DNA of 64,000 nt from an uncultured Paracoccaceae bacterium. Its GTDB lineage: Bacteria; Pseudomonadota; Alphaproteobacteria; Rhodobacterales; Rhodobacteraceae. The notes below the pieces were generated by a model that worked only from the letters and a program-made list of their open reading frames with translations, searched no databases and was not told where the DNA came from. Below are positions 35,466-43,032 of this stretch, one piece after another (the stretch's first letter is position 1; every line of letters begins with the position of its first letter). A program made the translations under genes and the position numbers. Where the stretch lies: the NCBI GenBank assembly GCA_937864535.1, contig CALMJS010000026.1:1-64000 (forward strand), in the 5' to 3' direction.

Positions 35466-36856
35466 CAGGCGGCCTCGAACAGACCTGCGGCTTTCACCTT
35501 TTCATAGGCCTGATCCAGCGATTTGCGGGCGCGGGCGATCAGCTCGTCCACTTCGGCGTGGCTGATGACAAAGGGCGGCGCGATGATCATCCGGTCGCCG
35601 ACATGGCGCATCACCAGATCGTTGCCGAAACAGCATTCGCGGGTCATATATCCGACGGTTCCCGCGTCAGCCTTGAACGGGGCACGGGTTGCCTTGTTCG
35701 GGGTCAGGGCCAGACTGCCCATCAGACCAACGATCTTGGCCTCGCCAACCATCGGATGATCAGCCAAGGTCGCCCATTGGGCCGCCAGATAGGGCCCGAT
35801 GTCATCCTTGACCCGACCGACAAGGTTCTGTTCCTCGATGATCCGCAGGTTTTCCAGCGCAACCGCCGCAGCGACGGGGTGGCCGGAATAGGTGTAGCCG
35901 TGGTTGAATTCGATCGCATTGATCACATCCGCGACCTTGTCATTCACGATCGAGGCCGCAATCGGGACATAGCCCGACGACAGACCCTTGGCGCAGGTGA
36001 TGATATCGGGGCGGGTGCCCATGGTTTGGAACCCGAACCAGTTTCCGGTCCGGCCAAAGCCGCAGATCACCTCGTCCGAGATGAAGAGAATGCCGTATTT
36101 ATCAACGATCCTCTGGATTTCCGGCCAGTAGGTCGCGGGCGGAATGATCACCCCGCCTGCGCCCTGGATCGGCTCGCCGATAAAGGCCGCGACCTTCTCC
36201 GGCCCAATCTCTAGGAGAGCCTTTTCCAGATCCTGCGCACGGGCAAGCCCGAACTCTTCGGGGGTCATGTCGCCGCCCTCGGCCCACCAATGCGGCTGGT
36301 CGATGTGATGGATGCCCGGAATGATACCGCCCTGTTCGTGCATGCCCGACATGCCGCCCAGCGACATCCCGGCCATGGTCGAGCCGTGATAGGCGTTGCG
36401 GCGGCTGATGATCACCTGACGCTCCGGCTGGCCCTTGGCGCTCCAGTAGGCGCGGACCAGACGCAGGTTTGTGTCATTCGCCTCGGACCCGGAACTGGCA
36501 AAGAACACATGGTTCAGATCACCGGGCGCGATCTCGGCCAGTTTGTTGGCCAGCGCGATGGCCGGAACGTGCGTGGTCATAAAAAAGGTGTTGTAATAGG
36601 GCAGTTCCTGCATCTGTTTGGCTGCCGCATCGACCAGACGCTGGTTGCCGTAACCGATGTTCATGCACCACAACCCCGACATGCCGTCGATGATCCGATG
36701 GCCTTCGCTATCGGTCAGCCAGACACCTTCGGCACGGGTGATCACCCGCGCACCGCGCTTGGCCAGCGCGTCGCCCGTGGTAAAGGGGTGCATGTGGTGC
36801 GCAGCATCCAGCGCCTGAAGTTCGGCGGTCGGGGTTTGCGTGGAAATCAGGGTCAT
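35465..36856 (-). CDS. Class III aminotransferase, SpuC-like putrescine/polyamine:pyruvate aminotransferase
   Basis: A 463-residue PLP enzyme. FASSGSEANDTNLRLVRAYW binds the cofactor phosphate, the PLP Asp is in ILFISDEVICGFGRTG, and the Schiff-base Lys is in IITCAKGLSSGYVP. It is like the putrescine- or beta-alanine-pyruvate aminotransferases that remove amino groups from polyamines and omega-amino acids. The frame extends to 36958, but ATG 36856 has AGGAG 6 nt upstream and a good promoter further up. First gene of a two-gene operon with the PuuB-like oxidase. Confidence 0.85.
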   Translation of the reverse strand: MTLISTQTPTAELQALDAAHHMHPFTTGDALAKRGARVITRAEGVWLTDSEGHRIIDGMSGLWCMNIGYGNQRLVDAAAKQMQELPYYNTFFMTTHVPAIALANKLAEIAPGDLNHVFFASSGSEANDTNLRLVRAYWSAKGQPERQVIISRRNAYHGSTMAGMSLGGMSGMHEQGGIIPGIHHIDQPHWWAEGGDMTPEEFGLARAQDLEKALLEIGPEKVAAFIGEPIQGAGGVIIPPATYWPEIQRIVDKYGILFISDEVICGFGRTGNWFGFQTMGTRPDIITCAKGLSSGYVPIAASIVNDKVADVINAIEFNHGYTYSGHPVAAAVALENLRIIEEQNLVGRVKDDIGPYLAAQWATLADHPMVGEAKIVGLMGSLALTPNKATRAPFKADAGTVGYMTRECCFGNDLVMRHVGDRMIIAPPFVISHAEVDELIARARKSLDQAYEKVKAAGLFEAA

Positions 36857-36930
36857 GACAGCTCCTGTTGGCGGGCGGACGAAACGTTCGCAAATGAGGG
36901 AGGAGAGACGCATTTGCATCCTTTGACTCG

Positions 36931-36958
36931 AGCATATGATCGCCCCGGCCCCTGTCAA
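36931..36958 (-). promoter_or_regulatory. Predicted sigma-70 promoter of the aminotransferase-puuB operon
   Basis: On the minus strand a perfect -35 TTGACA (36958-36953) and a 16-nt spacer lead to TATGCT (36936-36931, 4/6 match). The predicted start is about 70 nt before the aminotransferase ATG. The operator palindrome at 36964-36973 ends 5 nt upstream of the -35 element. Confidence 0.68.
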
Positions 36959-36963
36959 GGGTT

Positions 36964-36973
36964 TTTGATCAAA
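36964..36973. promoter_or_regulatory. TTTGATCAAA operator 1 (aminotransferase side)
   Basis: Perfect 10-bp palindrome within the 14-mer GTTTTTGATCAAAT (36961-36974). The identical 14-mer occurs at 37271-37284. It sits immediately upstream of the -35 element of the aminotransferase promoter. Confidence 0.65.
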
Positions 36974-37238
36974 TTATGCCGAGCCAAGCCCCCAACCGTA
37001 GACATCGTCGCGGCCTCCCTCGACCAGATTCGGTACCGGAATTTCATCAGCGACATCCTCTCGTCGCGAATGGACAACGCCAGCCACCCCCTCTCGGCAC
37101 CCTTGAAAGCGCCGCGCCGCAGCAGAAGATTACCAATACGATAAGTGCCTTATTTCGCGCCGTTTGGTCAAAAATATGCAAGAAAATCGACCCTCGCCGC
37201 TTGTTTTTTCTGCATTGGCGTGGCGGGATAGGATGTGA

Positions 37239-37264
37239 CACTGCGCAAAGTAATAGTTGCAGTG
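37239..37264. repeat. Inverted repeat upstream of potF
   Basis: CACTGC (37239-37244) and GCAGTG (37259-37264) are inverted; CAA and TT extend the arms with one unpaired G. It lies just upstream of operator 2 and could be a second regulator site or part of the 5' end of the mRNA. Confidence 0.4.
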
Positions 37265-37273
37265 TAGGCTGTT

Positions 37274-37283
37274 TTTGATCAAA
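37274..37283. promoter_or_regulatory. TTTGATCAAA operator 2 (potF side)
   Basis: Perfect palindrome, second copy of the 14-mer GTTTTTGATCAAAT (37271-37284), 48 nt before the potF ATG. This is the same distance as the site before the gntR start. Confidence 0.65.
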
Positions 37284-37331
37284 TCTTGAGCCAAGTTGCT
37301 CATAAAATACGTCAACACGGGAGATACACCA

Positions 37332-38417
37332 ATGACCAAGACCTGGCTGCCAATCGCCGCCCTATTGGCCATGGGCGCTGTTTCGGCCTCCGCCGAAGAA
37401 GTTCGCGTCTATAACTGGTCGGACTACATCGACGAAGAATTGCTGACCAAGTTCGAAGCTGAAACGGGCATCGACCTGATCTATGACGTGTTCGATTCCA
37501 ACGAAGTGCTGGAAACCAAACTACTGGCTGGCGGTTCGGGCTATGACGTCGTGGTGCCGACCGGGTCCTTCCTGCAGCGCCAGATCGCTGCCGGCGCGTT
37601 CCAGAAACTGGACTATGCCCAGTTGCCGAACGCCGGGAACCTGTGGGATGCCATCAAGGAACGTACCGCCACCTATGACCCCGGCAACGAATATGCCATC
37701 AACTACATGTGGGGCACCACCGGTATCGGCGTGAACGTCGGCAAAGTGGCCGAAGTGCTGGGCGCGGATGCCCCGATCGACAGCCTGTCGCTGATTTTCG
37801 ATCCGGCGAACATGGAAAAACTGGCGGCTTGCGGCGTCCAGATGCTCGACGCTCCGGCAGAGGTCCTGCCCGCGGCTCTGAAATACGCTGGCCTCGACCC
37901 GAACTCCAAGAACCCCGACGATCTGGCCAAGGCCGAAGAAGTGCTGATGGCGGTTCGTCCCTACATCCAGAAGTTCAACTCGTCCGAGTATATCAACGCG
38001 CTCGCCAACGGCGAGATTTGCGTGGCTCTGGGCTGGTCGGGCGATATTCTTCAGGCCCGTGACCGCGCCGTCGAGGCCGACAACGGCGTCGAAGTCGCCT
38101 ACAACGCCCCCAAAGAGGGCGCGCTGATGTGGTTCGACATGATGGCGATCCCGGTTGATGCGCCGAACCCCGAAGCTGCGCACAAGTTCCTGAACTTTAT
38201 CATGGACGCGCAGAACATGGCTGCGGCCTCGAACTACGTCTACTACGCGAACGGAAACCTTGCCTCGCAAGAGTTCCTGATCGAGGACGTAATCGGGGAT
38301 GAGGCCATCTATCCGGGTGAAGAAACCATCCAGAACCTCTACACCACCACCGCACCCGATGCCGGCGAACAGCGTATCGTCACCCGCATCTGGACCCGCG
38401 TGAAGTCGGGCGTCTAA
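37332..38417 (+). CDS. potF: Polyamine ABC transporter periplasmic binding protein
   Basis: A 361-residue PotF/PotD-like protein. The signal peptide MTKTWLPIAALLAMGAVSASA precedes EEVRVYNWSDYIDEELLTKFEAETGI, the family opening. YDVVVPTGSFL, NYMWGTTGIGVNVG and ICVALGWSGDILQARDRA form the ligand cleft; the Trp and acidic residues in the last segment bind amines. GGGAGA precedes ATG 37332. Probably takes up putrescine, as the genes around it degrade putrescine-type amines. Confidence 0.9.
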   Translation: MTKTWLPIAALLAMGAVSASAEEVRVYNWSDYIDEELLTKFEAETGIDLIYDVFDSNEVLETKLLAGGSGYDVVVPTGSFLQRQIAAGAFQKLDYAQLPNAGNLWDAIKERTATYDPGNEYAINYMWGTTGIGVNVGKVAEVLGADAPIDSLSLIFDPANMEKLAACGVQMLDAPAEVLPAALKYAGLDPNSKNPDDLAKAEEVLMAVRPYIQKFNSSEYINALANGEICVALGWSGDILQARDRAVEADNGVEVAYNAPKEGALMWFDMMAIPVDAPNPEAAHKFLNFIMDAQNMAAASNYVYYANGNLASQEFLIEDVIGDEAIYPGEETIQNLYTTTAPDAGEQRIVTRIWTRVKSGV

Positions 38418-38430
38418 TCCCGTTCCCCTG

Positions 38431-38459
38431 CCCCGCATCCTCGGTCCGGGGGTGCGGGG
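38431..38459 (+). terminator. Intercistronic hairpin potF-potG
   Basis: CCCCGCATCC (38431-38440) pairs with GGGTGCGGGG (38450-38459) in a 10-bp stem with one G-U pair and a 9-nt loop, followed only by TATTT. It lies between the binding-protein and ATPase genes and probably attenuates transcription or shields the potF mRNA. Confidence 0.55.
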
Positions 38460-38486
38460 TATTTCATTGCTAGGAGTGTTGGCGAA

Positions 38487-39626
38487 ATGGCCCAGCCCCA
38501 CAAGACGCCCGTCGTCTTTGCCCCTTGGGAAAATCCTACCGAAAAGCCGCTCATCGAATTTAAAGGTGTGACCAAGCGGTTCGGTGATTTCACAGCAATT
38601 GATAATCTGACGCTGAATATTTATCAGCGGGAATTCTTTGCCCTTCTCGGACCGTCCGGCTGTGGCAAGACCACGTTGATGCGGATGCTGGCCGGGTTCG
38701 AGGACCCGACCGAAGGCGCCATTCTGCTCGGGGGGCAGGACATCGTGCCGGTGCCGCCGAACAAACGCCCCGTGAACATGATGTTCCAGAGCTATGCGCT
38801 GTTCCCGCATCTGTCGGTCTGGGACAACATCGCCTTTGGCCTGCGCCGGTCAGATATGCCGCGCGACCAGATCGGCGAGCGTGTGCAGGAAATGTTGCGC
38901 CTGACCCGGCTGGAGAGCTTTGCCAAGCGCAAGCCCCACCAGATTTCCGGCGGCCAGCGTCAGCGCGTCGCGCTGGCACGGTCCCTGGCCAAGGCTCCGC
39001 GCCTGTTGCTCTTGGACGAACCGCTGGGCGCGCTGGACAAGAAACTGCGCAACGAGACGCAGTTCGAACTGATGGACATTCAGGAAAAGACCGGCACCAC
39101 CTTTGTGATCGTGACCCACGACCAAGAAGAGGCGATGACCGTCGCCAGCCGGATCGCGGTGATGGACCACGGCAAACTGATCCAGGTCGATACCCCTGCC
39201 GGCATCTACGAGGCCCCCAACAGCGTTTATGTCGCCGACTTTATCGGCGATGTGAACATCATCGAAGGCAATGCCAAACGCATCGAGGGCGGCATCGAAA
39301 TCCATTACGCCGAAGGGGCTGCCCCGATCCGCGCGATGACCGATCTGGACATCGCCGACGGCCAGCGGGTGTCCTACGCCATCCGCCCGGAAAAAATCGC
39401 TGTTTCCTCGGAACCGCTGACGGATCGCGCCAACCATGCACGCGGTAAGATCATCGACATCGGCTATCTGGGCCACCTGTCCAGTTATTTTGTGACGCTG
39501 GGCAATGGTCAAAAGGTCGAGGCCTCGATGACCAACGCCCGTCGCCTGTCACGTCGCGATTTCACATGGGACGATCAGGTTTGCCTGTCCTGGACTGACA
39601 CCGCCGGTGTCGTCCTGACCCGATAG
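38487..39626 (+). CDS. potG: Polyamine ABC transporter ATPase
   Basis: A 379-residue ATPase of the PotA/PotG type. Walker A is GPSGCGKTT (about 55-63), signature [19 protein letters not shown], Walker B LLLLDEPLGALDKK and switch VTHDQEEAMTVASR. A TOBE domain occupies about 290-379. The N-terminal extension before FKGVTKRFGDF (about 24-34) is common in PotG. Partner of the PotH/PotI permeases encoded next. Confidence 0.92.
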   Translation: MAQPHKTPVVFAPWENPTEKPLIEFKGVTKRFGDFTAIDNLTLNIYQREFFALLGPSGCGKTTLMRMLAGFEDPTEGAILLGGQDIVPVPPNKRPVNMMFQSYALFPHLSVWDNIAFGLRRSDMPRDQIGERVQEMLRLTRLESFAKRKPHQISGGQRQRVALARSLAKAPRLLLLDEPLGALDKKLRNETQFELMDIQEKTGTTFVIVTHDQEEAMTVASRIAVMDHGKLIQVDTPAGIYEAPNSVYVADFIGDVNIIEGNAKRIEGGIEIHYAEGAAPIRAMTDLDIADGQRVSYAIRPEKIAVSSEPLTDRANHARGKIIDIGYLGHLSSYFVTLGNGQKVEASMTNARRLSRRDFTWDDQVCLSWTDTAGVVLTR

Positions 39627-39635
39627 GGGGCCGAT

Positions 39636-40697
39636 ATGCGTTCGACAGACGCCGTAGAATGGGCCTATGCCCGATGGCTCGATCTGGTGCTGGCTGCGGC
39701 CTTGGCGCTTGGCGGGTTTCTGTTGCTGGAACACGGCAGCGATGGCAGCCATGTGACCGGCGGGGTGATGATCGCCGTCGCGGTTTTCATGGGGCTCTAT
39801 CGCATCAGCCGCCGGGTCGCGGTGATCGCGGTTCCCTATCTGTGGCTGCTGGTGTTCTTTCTGGTCCCGTTCGTCATCGTGATCAAGATCTCGCTGTCGG
39901 ATATCGCGCTGGCCATGCCGCCCTATACGCCGACGCTGGACCCGGCTGCGGGCTGGTCCGGGTTTGTCGATTTTCTGGGCAAGCTGGACTTTGACAACTT
40001 TGAATTCCTGACGATGGACCCCTTATATTACAAGGCCTATCTCAGTTCGCTCAAGATCGCGGTTCTGTCGACCTTCCTGACGCTGCTGGTCGCCTATCCG
40101 ATGGCCTACGCCATGGCCCGCGCCCCCGAAGAATGGCGCGGTACGCTGATGATGCTGGTGATCCTGCCGTTCTGGACCTCGTTCCTGATCCGCGTCTATG
40201 CGTGGATGGGCATTCTGGGTCGCGAAGGGTTCCTGAACTCTTTCCTGCTGTGGCTGGGGATTATCGACGAACCCTTGGTGATCCTGAACACCAATATCGC
40301 CGTCTATATCGGCATCGTGTACACCTATCTGCCGTTCATGGTGCTACCGATCTATGCCACCCTTGAAAAACTGGATGGATCGCTGCTCGAAGCAGCCGAG
40401 GATCTGGGCTGTTCGCGGCTACAGGCGTTCTGGCTGGTGACCGCGCCGCTGTCGGTGCCGGGCGTCGTTGCGGGCTGTTTCCTCGTGTTCATCCCGACTT
40501 TGGGCGAATTTGTGATCCCCTCGCTGCTGGGCGGTTCGGACACGCTGATGATCGGTAAAATCCTCTACGAGGAATTCTTTTCGAACCGTGACTGGCCGGT
40601 GGCCTCTGCGGTGGCGGTTGTGCTGCTGTTGATCCTCGTGGTGCCGATCGTGTTGTTCCAGCGTAACCAACAAAAGCAGGCGGAGGCTGGCAAATGA
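39636..40697 (+). CDS. potH: Polyamine ABC transporter permease
   Basis: A 353-residue permease. Two extra N-terminal hydrophobic stretches (WLDLVLAAALALGGFLLLE and VTGGVMIAVAVFMGLYRI) precede the usual six-segment core beginning VIAVPYLWLLVFFLVPFVIVIKI. The EAA loop is DGSLLEAAEDLGCSRLQAFWLVTAPLSVPG. The extended N-terminus is longer than E. coli PotH (about 317 residues). Its stop overlaps the potI start (ATGA). Confidence 0.9.
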   Translation: MRSTDAVEWAYARWLDLVLAAALALGGFLLLEHGSDGSHVTGGVMIAVAVFMGLYRISRRVAVIAVPYLWLLVFFLVPFVIVIKISLSDIALAMPPYTPTLDPAAGWSGFVDFLGKLDFDNFEFLTMDPLYYKAYLSSLKIAVLSTFLTLLVAYPMAYAMARAPEEWRGTLMMLVILPFWTSFLIRVYAWMGILGREGFLNSFLLWLGIIDEPLVILNTNIAVYIGIVYTYLPFMVLPIYATLEKLDGSLLEAAEDLGCSRLQAFWLVTAPLSVPGVVAGCFLVFIPTLGEFVIPSLLGGSDTLMIGKILYEEFFSNRDWPVASAVAVVLLLILVVPIVLFQRNQQKQAEAGK

Positions 40698-41512
40698 AGA
40701 AACTCAGCTGGTTCAACGCCACATCGCTGACCTTGGGGTTCGCGTTCCTCTACATCCCGATGATCATCCTCGTGGTGTTTTCGTTCAACGGCGGGCGCAA
40801 CGTCGCGATCTGGGGCGGGTTCTCGACCAAATGGTACGGCGAACTGTTCAACGATGAAAAGTTCCTGAACGCGGCCTTTATCACCCTGCGGGTGGCGCTG
40901 GCCACGGCAACGCTGGCCACGATCCTCGGCACGATTGCGGCCTATGTGCTGGTGCGCGGTGGACGGTTCTACGGGCGCAGCCTGTTTGCGGGCATGACCT
41001 ATGCGCCCCTCGTGATGCCGGACGTGATCCTTGGCCTGTCGCTGCTGCTGCTGTTCAAGGTGATGTTCAGCCAGTCGGGCATGCTGACGGTGATCCTGGC
41101 GCATACCACCTTTACGATGTGCTATGTCTCGGTCGTGGTGTCGTCGCGGTTGGTCAGCTTTGACAAATCGCTGGAAGAGGCGGCGTCCGACCTCGGCGCT
41201 TCGGCCTTTGACACGTTCATCAGCGTGACCCTGCCGAATATCGCACCTGCGGTGATCTCGGGCTGGCTCTTGGCGTTTACGCTCTCGCTCGACGATCTGG
41301 TGATCGCCAGCTTTACCACGGGTCCGGGCGCAACCACCCTGCCGATCGAGATCTTCTCCGAGGTTCGGCGCGGCGTAAAACCGCAGATTAACGCGCTGTC
41401 CACAATCATGATCGGCATCGTGACGGTCGGGGTACTTATTTTTTCGATCCTGTCGAAACGGCAGATCGCCCAGCGCCTGCGCGATGAAAAACGGGCCGAG
41501 GCTTCGGCCTGA
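40694..41512 (+). CDS. potI: Polyamine ABC transporter permease
   Basis: A 272-residue permease with six predicted membrane segments, starting LTLGFAFLYIPMIILVVFSF. The EAA motif is KSLEEAASDLGASAFDTFISVTLPNIAP. It completes the PotFGHI importer. Followed by a G+C-rich hairpin without a T-run at 41520-41544. Confidence 0.91.
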   Translation: MKKLSWFNATSLTLGFAFLYIPMIILVVFSFNGGRNVAIWGGFSTKWYGELFNDEKFLNAAFITLRVALATATLATILGTIAAYVLVRGGRFYGRSLFAGMTYAPLVMPDVILGLSLLLLFKVMFSQSGMLTVILAHTTFTMCYVSVVVSSRLVSFDKSLEEAASDLGASAFDTFISVTLPNIAPAVISGWLLAFTLSLDDLVIASFTTGPGATTLPIEIFSEVRRGVKPQINALSTIMIGIVTVGVLIFSILSKRQIAQRLRDEKRAEASA

Positions 41513-41519
41513 ACCCTCT

Positions 41520-41544
41520 GGCCGGACCGCTCGGCGGTTCGGCC
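41520..41544 (+). terminator. Hairpin after potI
   Basis: GGCCGGACCGC (41520-41530) pairs with GCGGTTCGGCC (41534-41544), 11 bp with one G-U pair and a TCG loop. There is no T-run after it, so termination may be partial or Rho-dependent and the following genes may be read through. Confidence 0.45.
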
Positions 41545-41577
41545 CTCCCTCTCGCTGACCGCCAGACTGCCGGACCT

Positions 41578-41596
41578 ACCTCTACCGGTTAGAGGT
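41578..41596. repeat. Inverted repeat ACCTCTA-N5-TAGAGGT
   Basis: Perfect 7-bp arms around CCGGT, in the 150-bp gap between potI and the second aminotransferase, about 30 nt before the TTTGATCATA operator. May be a small hairpin or a protein site. Confidence 0.35.
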
Positions 41597-41625
41597 CGCT
41601 CTGCCCTCTTTATCTTTCCGAAAAA

Positions 41626-41635
41626 TTTGATCATA
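41626..41635. promoter_or_regulatory. TTTGATCATA operator before the second aminotransferase
   Basis: Fourth member of the TTTGATCAAA family in this locus, with one arm imperfect. It lies 26 nt upstream of the TTG start chosen for the aminotransferase. It suggests that the aminotransferase-puuA pair has its own control in addition to read-through from pot. Confidence 0.5.
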
Positions 41636-41661
41636 TGTTTGCAACCGGATCGGAGGCAGCG

Positions 41662-43032
41662 TTGACCCAGACCCCCCAGATGATTGGCGGCATTGACACG
41701 GACCGCATTGCGGCGCTGACCGCCAGTGCTGCGCAGGTCTATGCGCAGGCCCGCCCCAAAACCCTCGCCGCGCTGGCGGCTGGCGCGGCGCATTATCTGG
41801 ACGGCGTGCCGATGCATTGGATGAAGGACTGGCCGCAGCCCTTTCCGATGCTGGTCGCACAGGCGACCGGCGCGACCTTGACCGATCTGGATGGCAACGT
41901 GGTCGAGGATTTCTGCCTCGGGGATACCGGCTCGATGTTCGGCCACTCCCCTGCCCCCGTGGCGGCGGCGATTGCACGGCAGGCCAGCCGCGGGCTGACC
42001 TATATGCTCCCGACAGAGGACGCGCTGGAGGCCGGGCGGCTGCTGACGGAAACCTTTGGCGATATGCGCTGGCAAATCGCCACCACCGCCACGGATGCCA
42101 ACCGGTTCGCGCTGCGTGTGGCCCGCGCTGTCACCGGCAAGCCCAAGGTGCTGGTGTTCAACGGCTGCTATCACGGCACCGTAGATGACGCGATGGTAGA
42201 ACTGCGCGATGGCGACACGATCACGCGGCCCGGTCTGCTCGGACAGGCGGCGGACCTGACACCGACCGCCGTGGCCTGCGAATTCAACGATCTGGCCGGG
42301 GTCGAGGCCGCATTGGCACAGGGCGACGTCGCCGCGATCCTGACCGAACCGGTGATGACCAATTCCTGTATGGTGCTGCCAGACCCCGGTTTCCACGCGG
42401 GTCTGCGCGATCTGGCGACCCGCTACGGCGCACTGTTGATCATCGACGAAACCCATACGATTTCATCGGGCTACGGCGGTTATACCCGCGTGCACGGGCT
42501 GTCGCCGGATGTGTTCGTGGTCGGAAAATGCGTGGCGGGCGGCATGCCGACCTCTGTCTGGGGACTCACCGCCGATGTGGCGGATCGCTACTATGCCGCC
42601 AACGCGGCGCGGGCCTCTGGCCATTCGGGCATGGGCACCACCCTATCGGCCAACCCGATGCAGTTTGCCTGCCTGCGCGCCACCCTGTCCGAGGTGATGA
42701 CCCCTGCCGCCTATGACCATATGGATCGCGGCGCAGCGCGGCTCCACGCGGGACTGTCCGCTGTGATCGCCGCGCACAGCCTGCCGTGGCATGTCGTGCG
42801 CGTCGGCGCCCGCGTCGAATTCATCTGCCATCCCGGCCCGCTTAAAAACGGGACCGAGGCCGCGGCGGCGCATAAATACCCGCTCGAGGCGGCGCTACAC
42901 GCCGGCCTGTTAAACCGTGGCTGCCTGATCGCGCCGTTCCACAATATGATGCTGGTGTCCCCCGTGACGACCGACGCCCAGATCGACCGGCTGATTGCCG
43001 CCTTTGATGCTACCGTGAAAGACCTGCTATGA
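41662..43032 (+). CDS. Class III aminotransferase (glutamate-1-semialdehyde aminomutase-like)
   Basis: A 456-residue PLP enzyme. The opening is long and alanine-rich; DLDGNVVEDFCLGDTGSMFGHSP follows, FNGCYHGTVDD is the PLP-contact segment, LLIIDETHTIS holds the PLP Asp and VVGKCVAGGMPTSVWG the Schiff-base Lys. It resembles HemL-like aminotransferases rather than SpuC. The frame is open from ATG 41635, but that codon lies in the operator and lacks a ribosome-binding site. TTG 41662 has GGAGG 5 nt upstream. Its 3' end overlaps the glutamine-synthetase-family gene (ATGA), so it probably acts in the same amine pathway; substrate unknown. Confidence 0.78.
   Translation: MTQTPQMIGGIDTDRIAALTASAAQVYAQARPKTLAALAAGAAHYLDGVPMHWMKDWPQPFPMLVAQATGATLTDLDGNVVEDFCLGDTGSMFGHSPAPVAAAIARQASRGLTYMLPTEDALEAGRLLTETFGDMRWQIATTATDANRFALRVARAVTGKPKVLVFNGCYHGTVDDAMVELRDGDTITRPGLLGQAADLTPTAVACEFNDLAGVEAALAQGDVAAILTEPVMTNSCMVLPDPGFHAGLRDLATRYGALLIIDETHTISSGYGGYTRVHGLSPDVFVVGKCVAGGMPTSVWGLTADVADRYYAANAARASGHSGMGTTLSANPMQFACLRATLSEVMTPAAYDHMDRGAARLHAGLSAVIAAHSLPWHVVRVGARVEFICHPGPLKNGTEAAAAHKYPLEAALHAGLLNRGCLIAPFHNMMLVSPVTTDAQIDRLIAAFDATVKDLL

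Larger units (their letters stand above)
36857..37331. other. Regulatory intergenic region between divergent polyamine operons
   Basis: This 475-bp stretch has no convincing gene. It holds the minus-strand promoter, two identical TTTGATCAAA operators and one further inverted repeat listed separately. The central part (about 36985-37140) is ordinary G+C-rich sequence in which I see nothing; the part next to potF (37140-37331) is AT-richer and must contain the potF promoter, which I cannot place with confidence. Confidence 0.7.

Noticed and set aside
36976-37278. 100-codon plus-strand frame in the polyamine intergenic region
   Set aside because: No ribosome-binding site, erratic codon use and no recognisable fold; the region is better explained as regulatory DNA.
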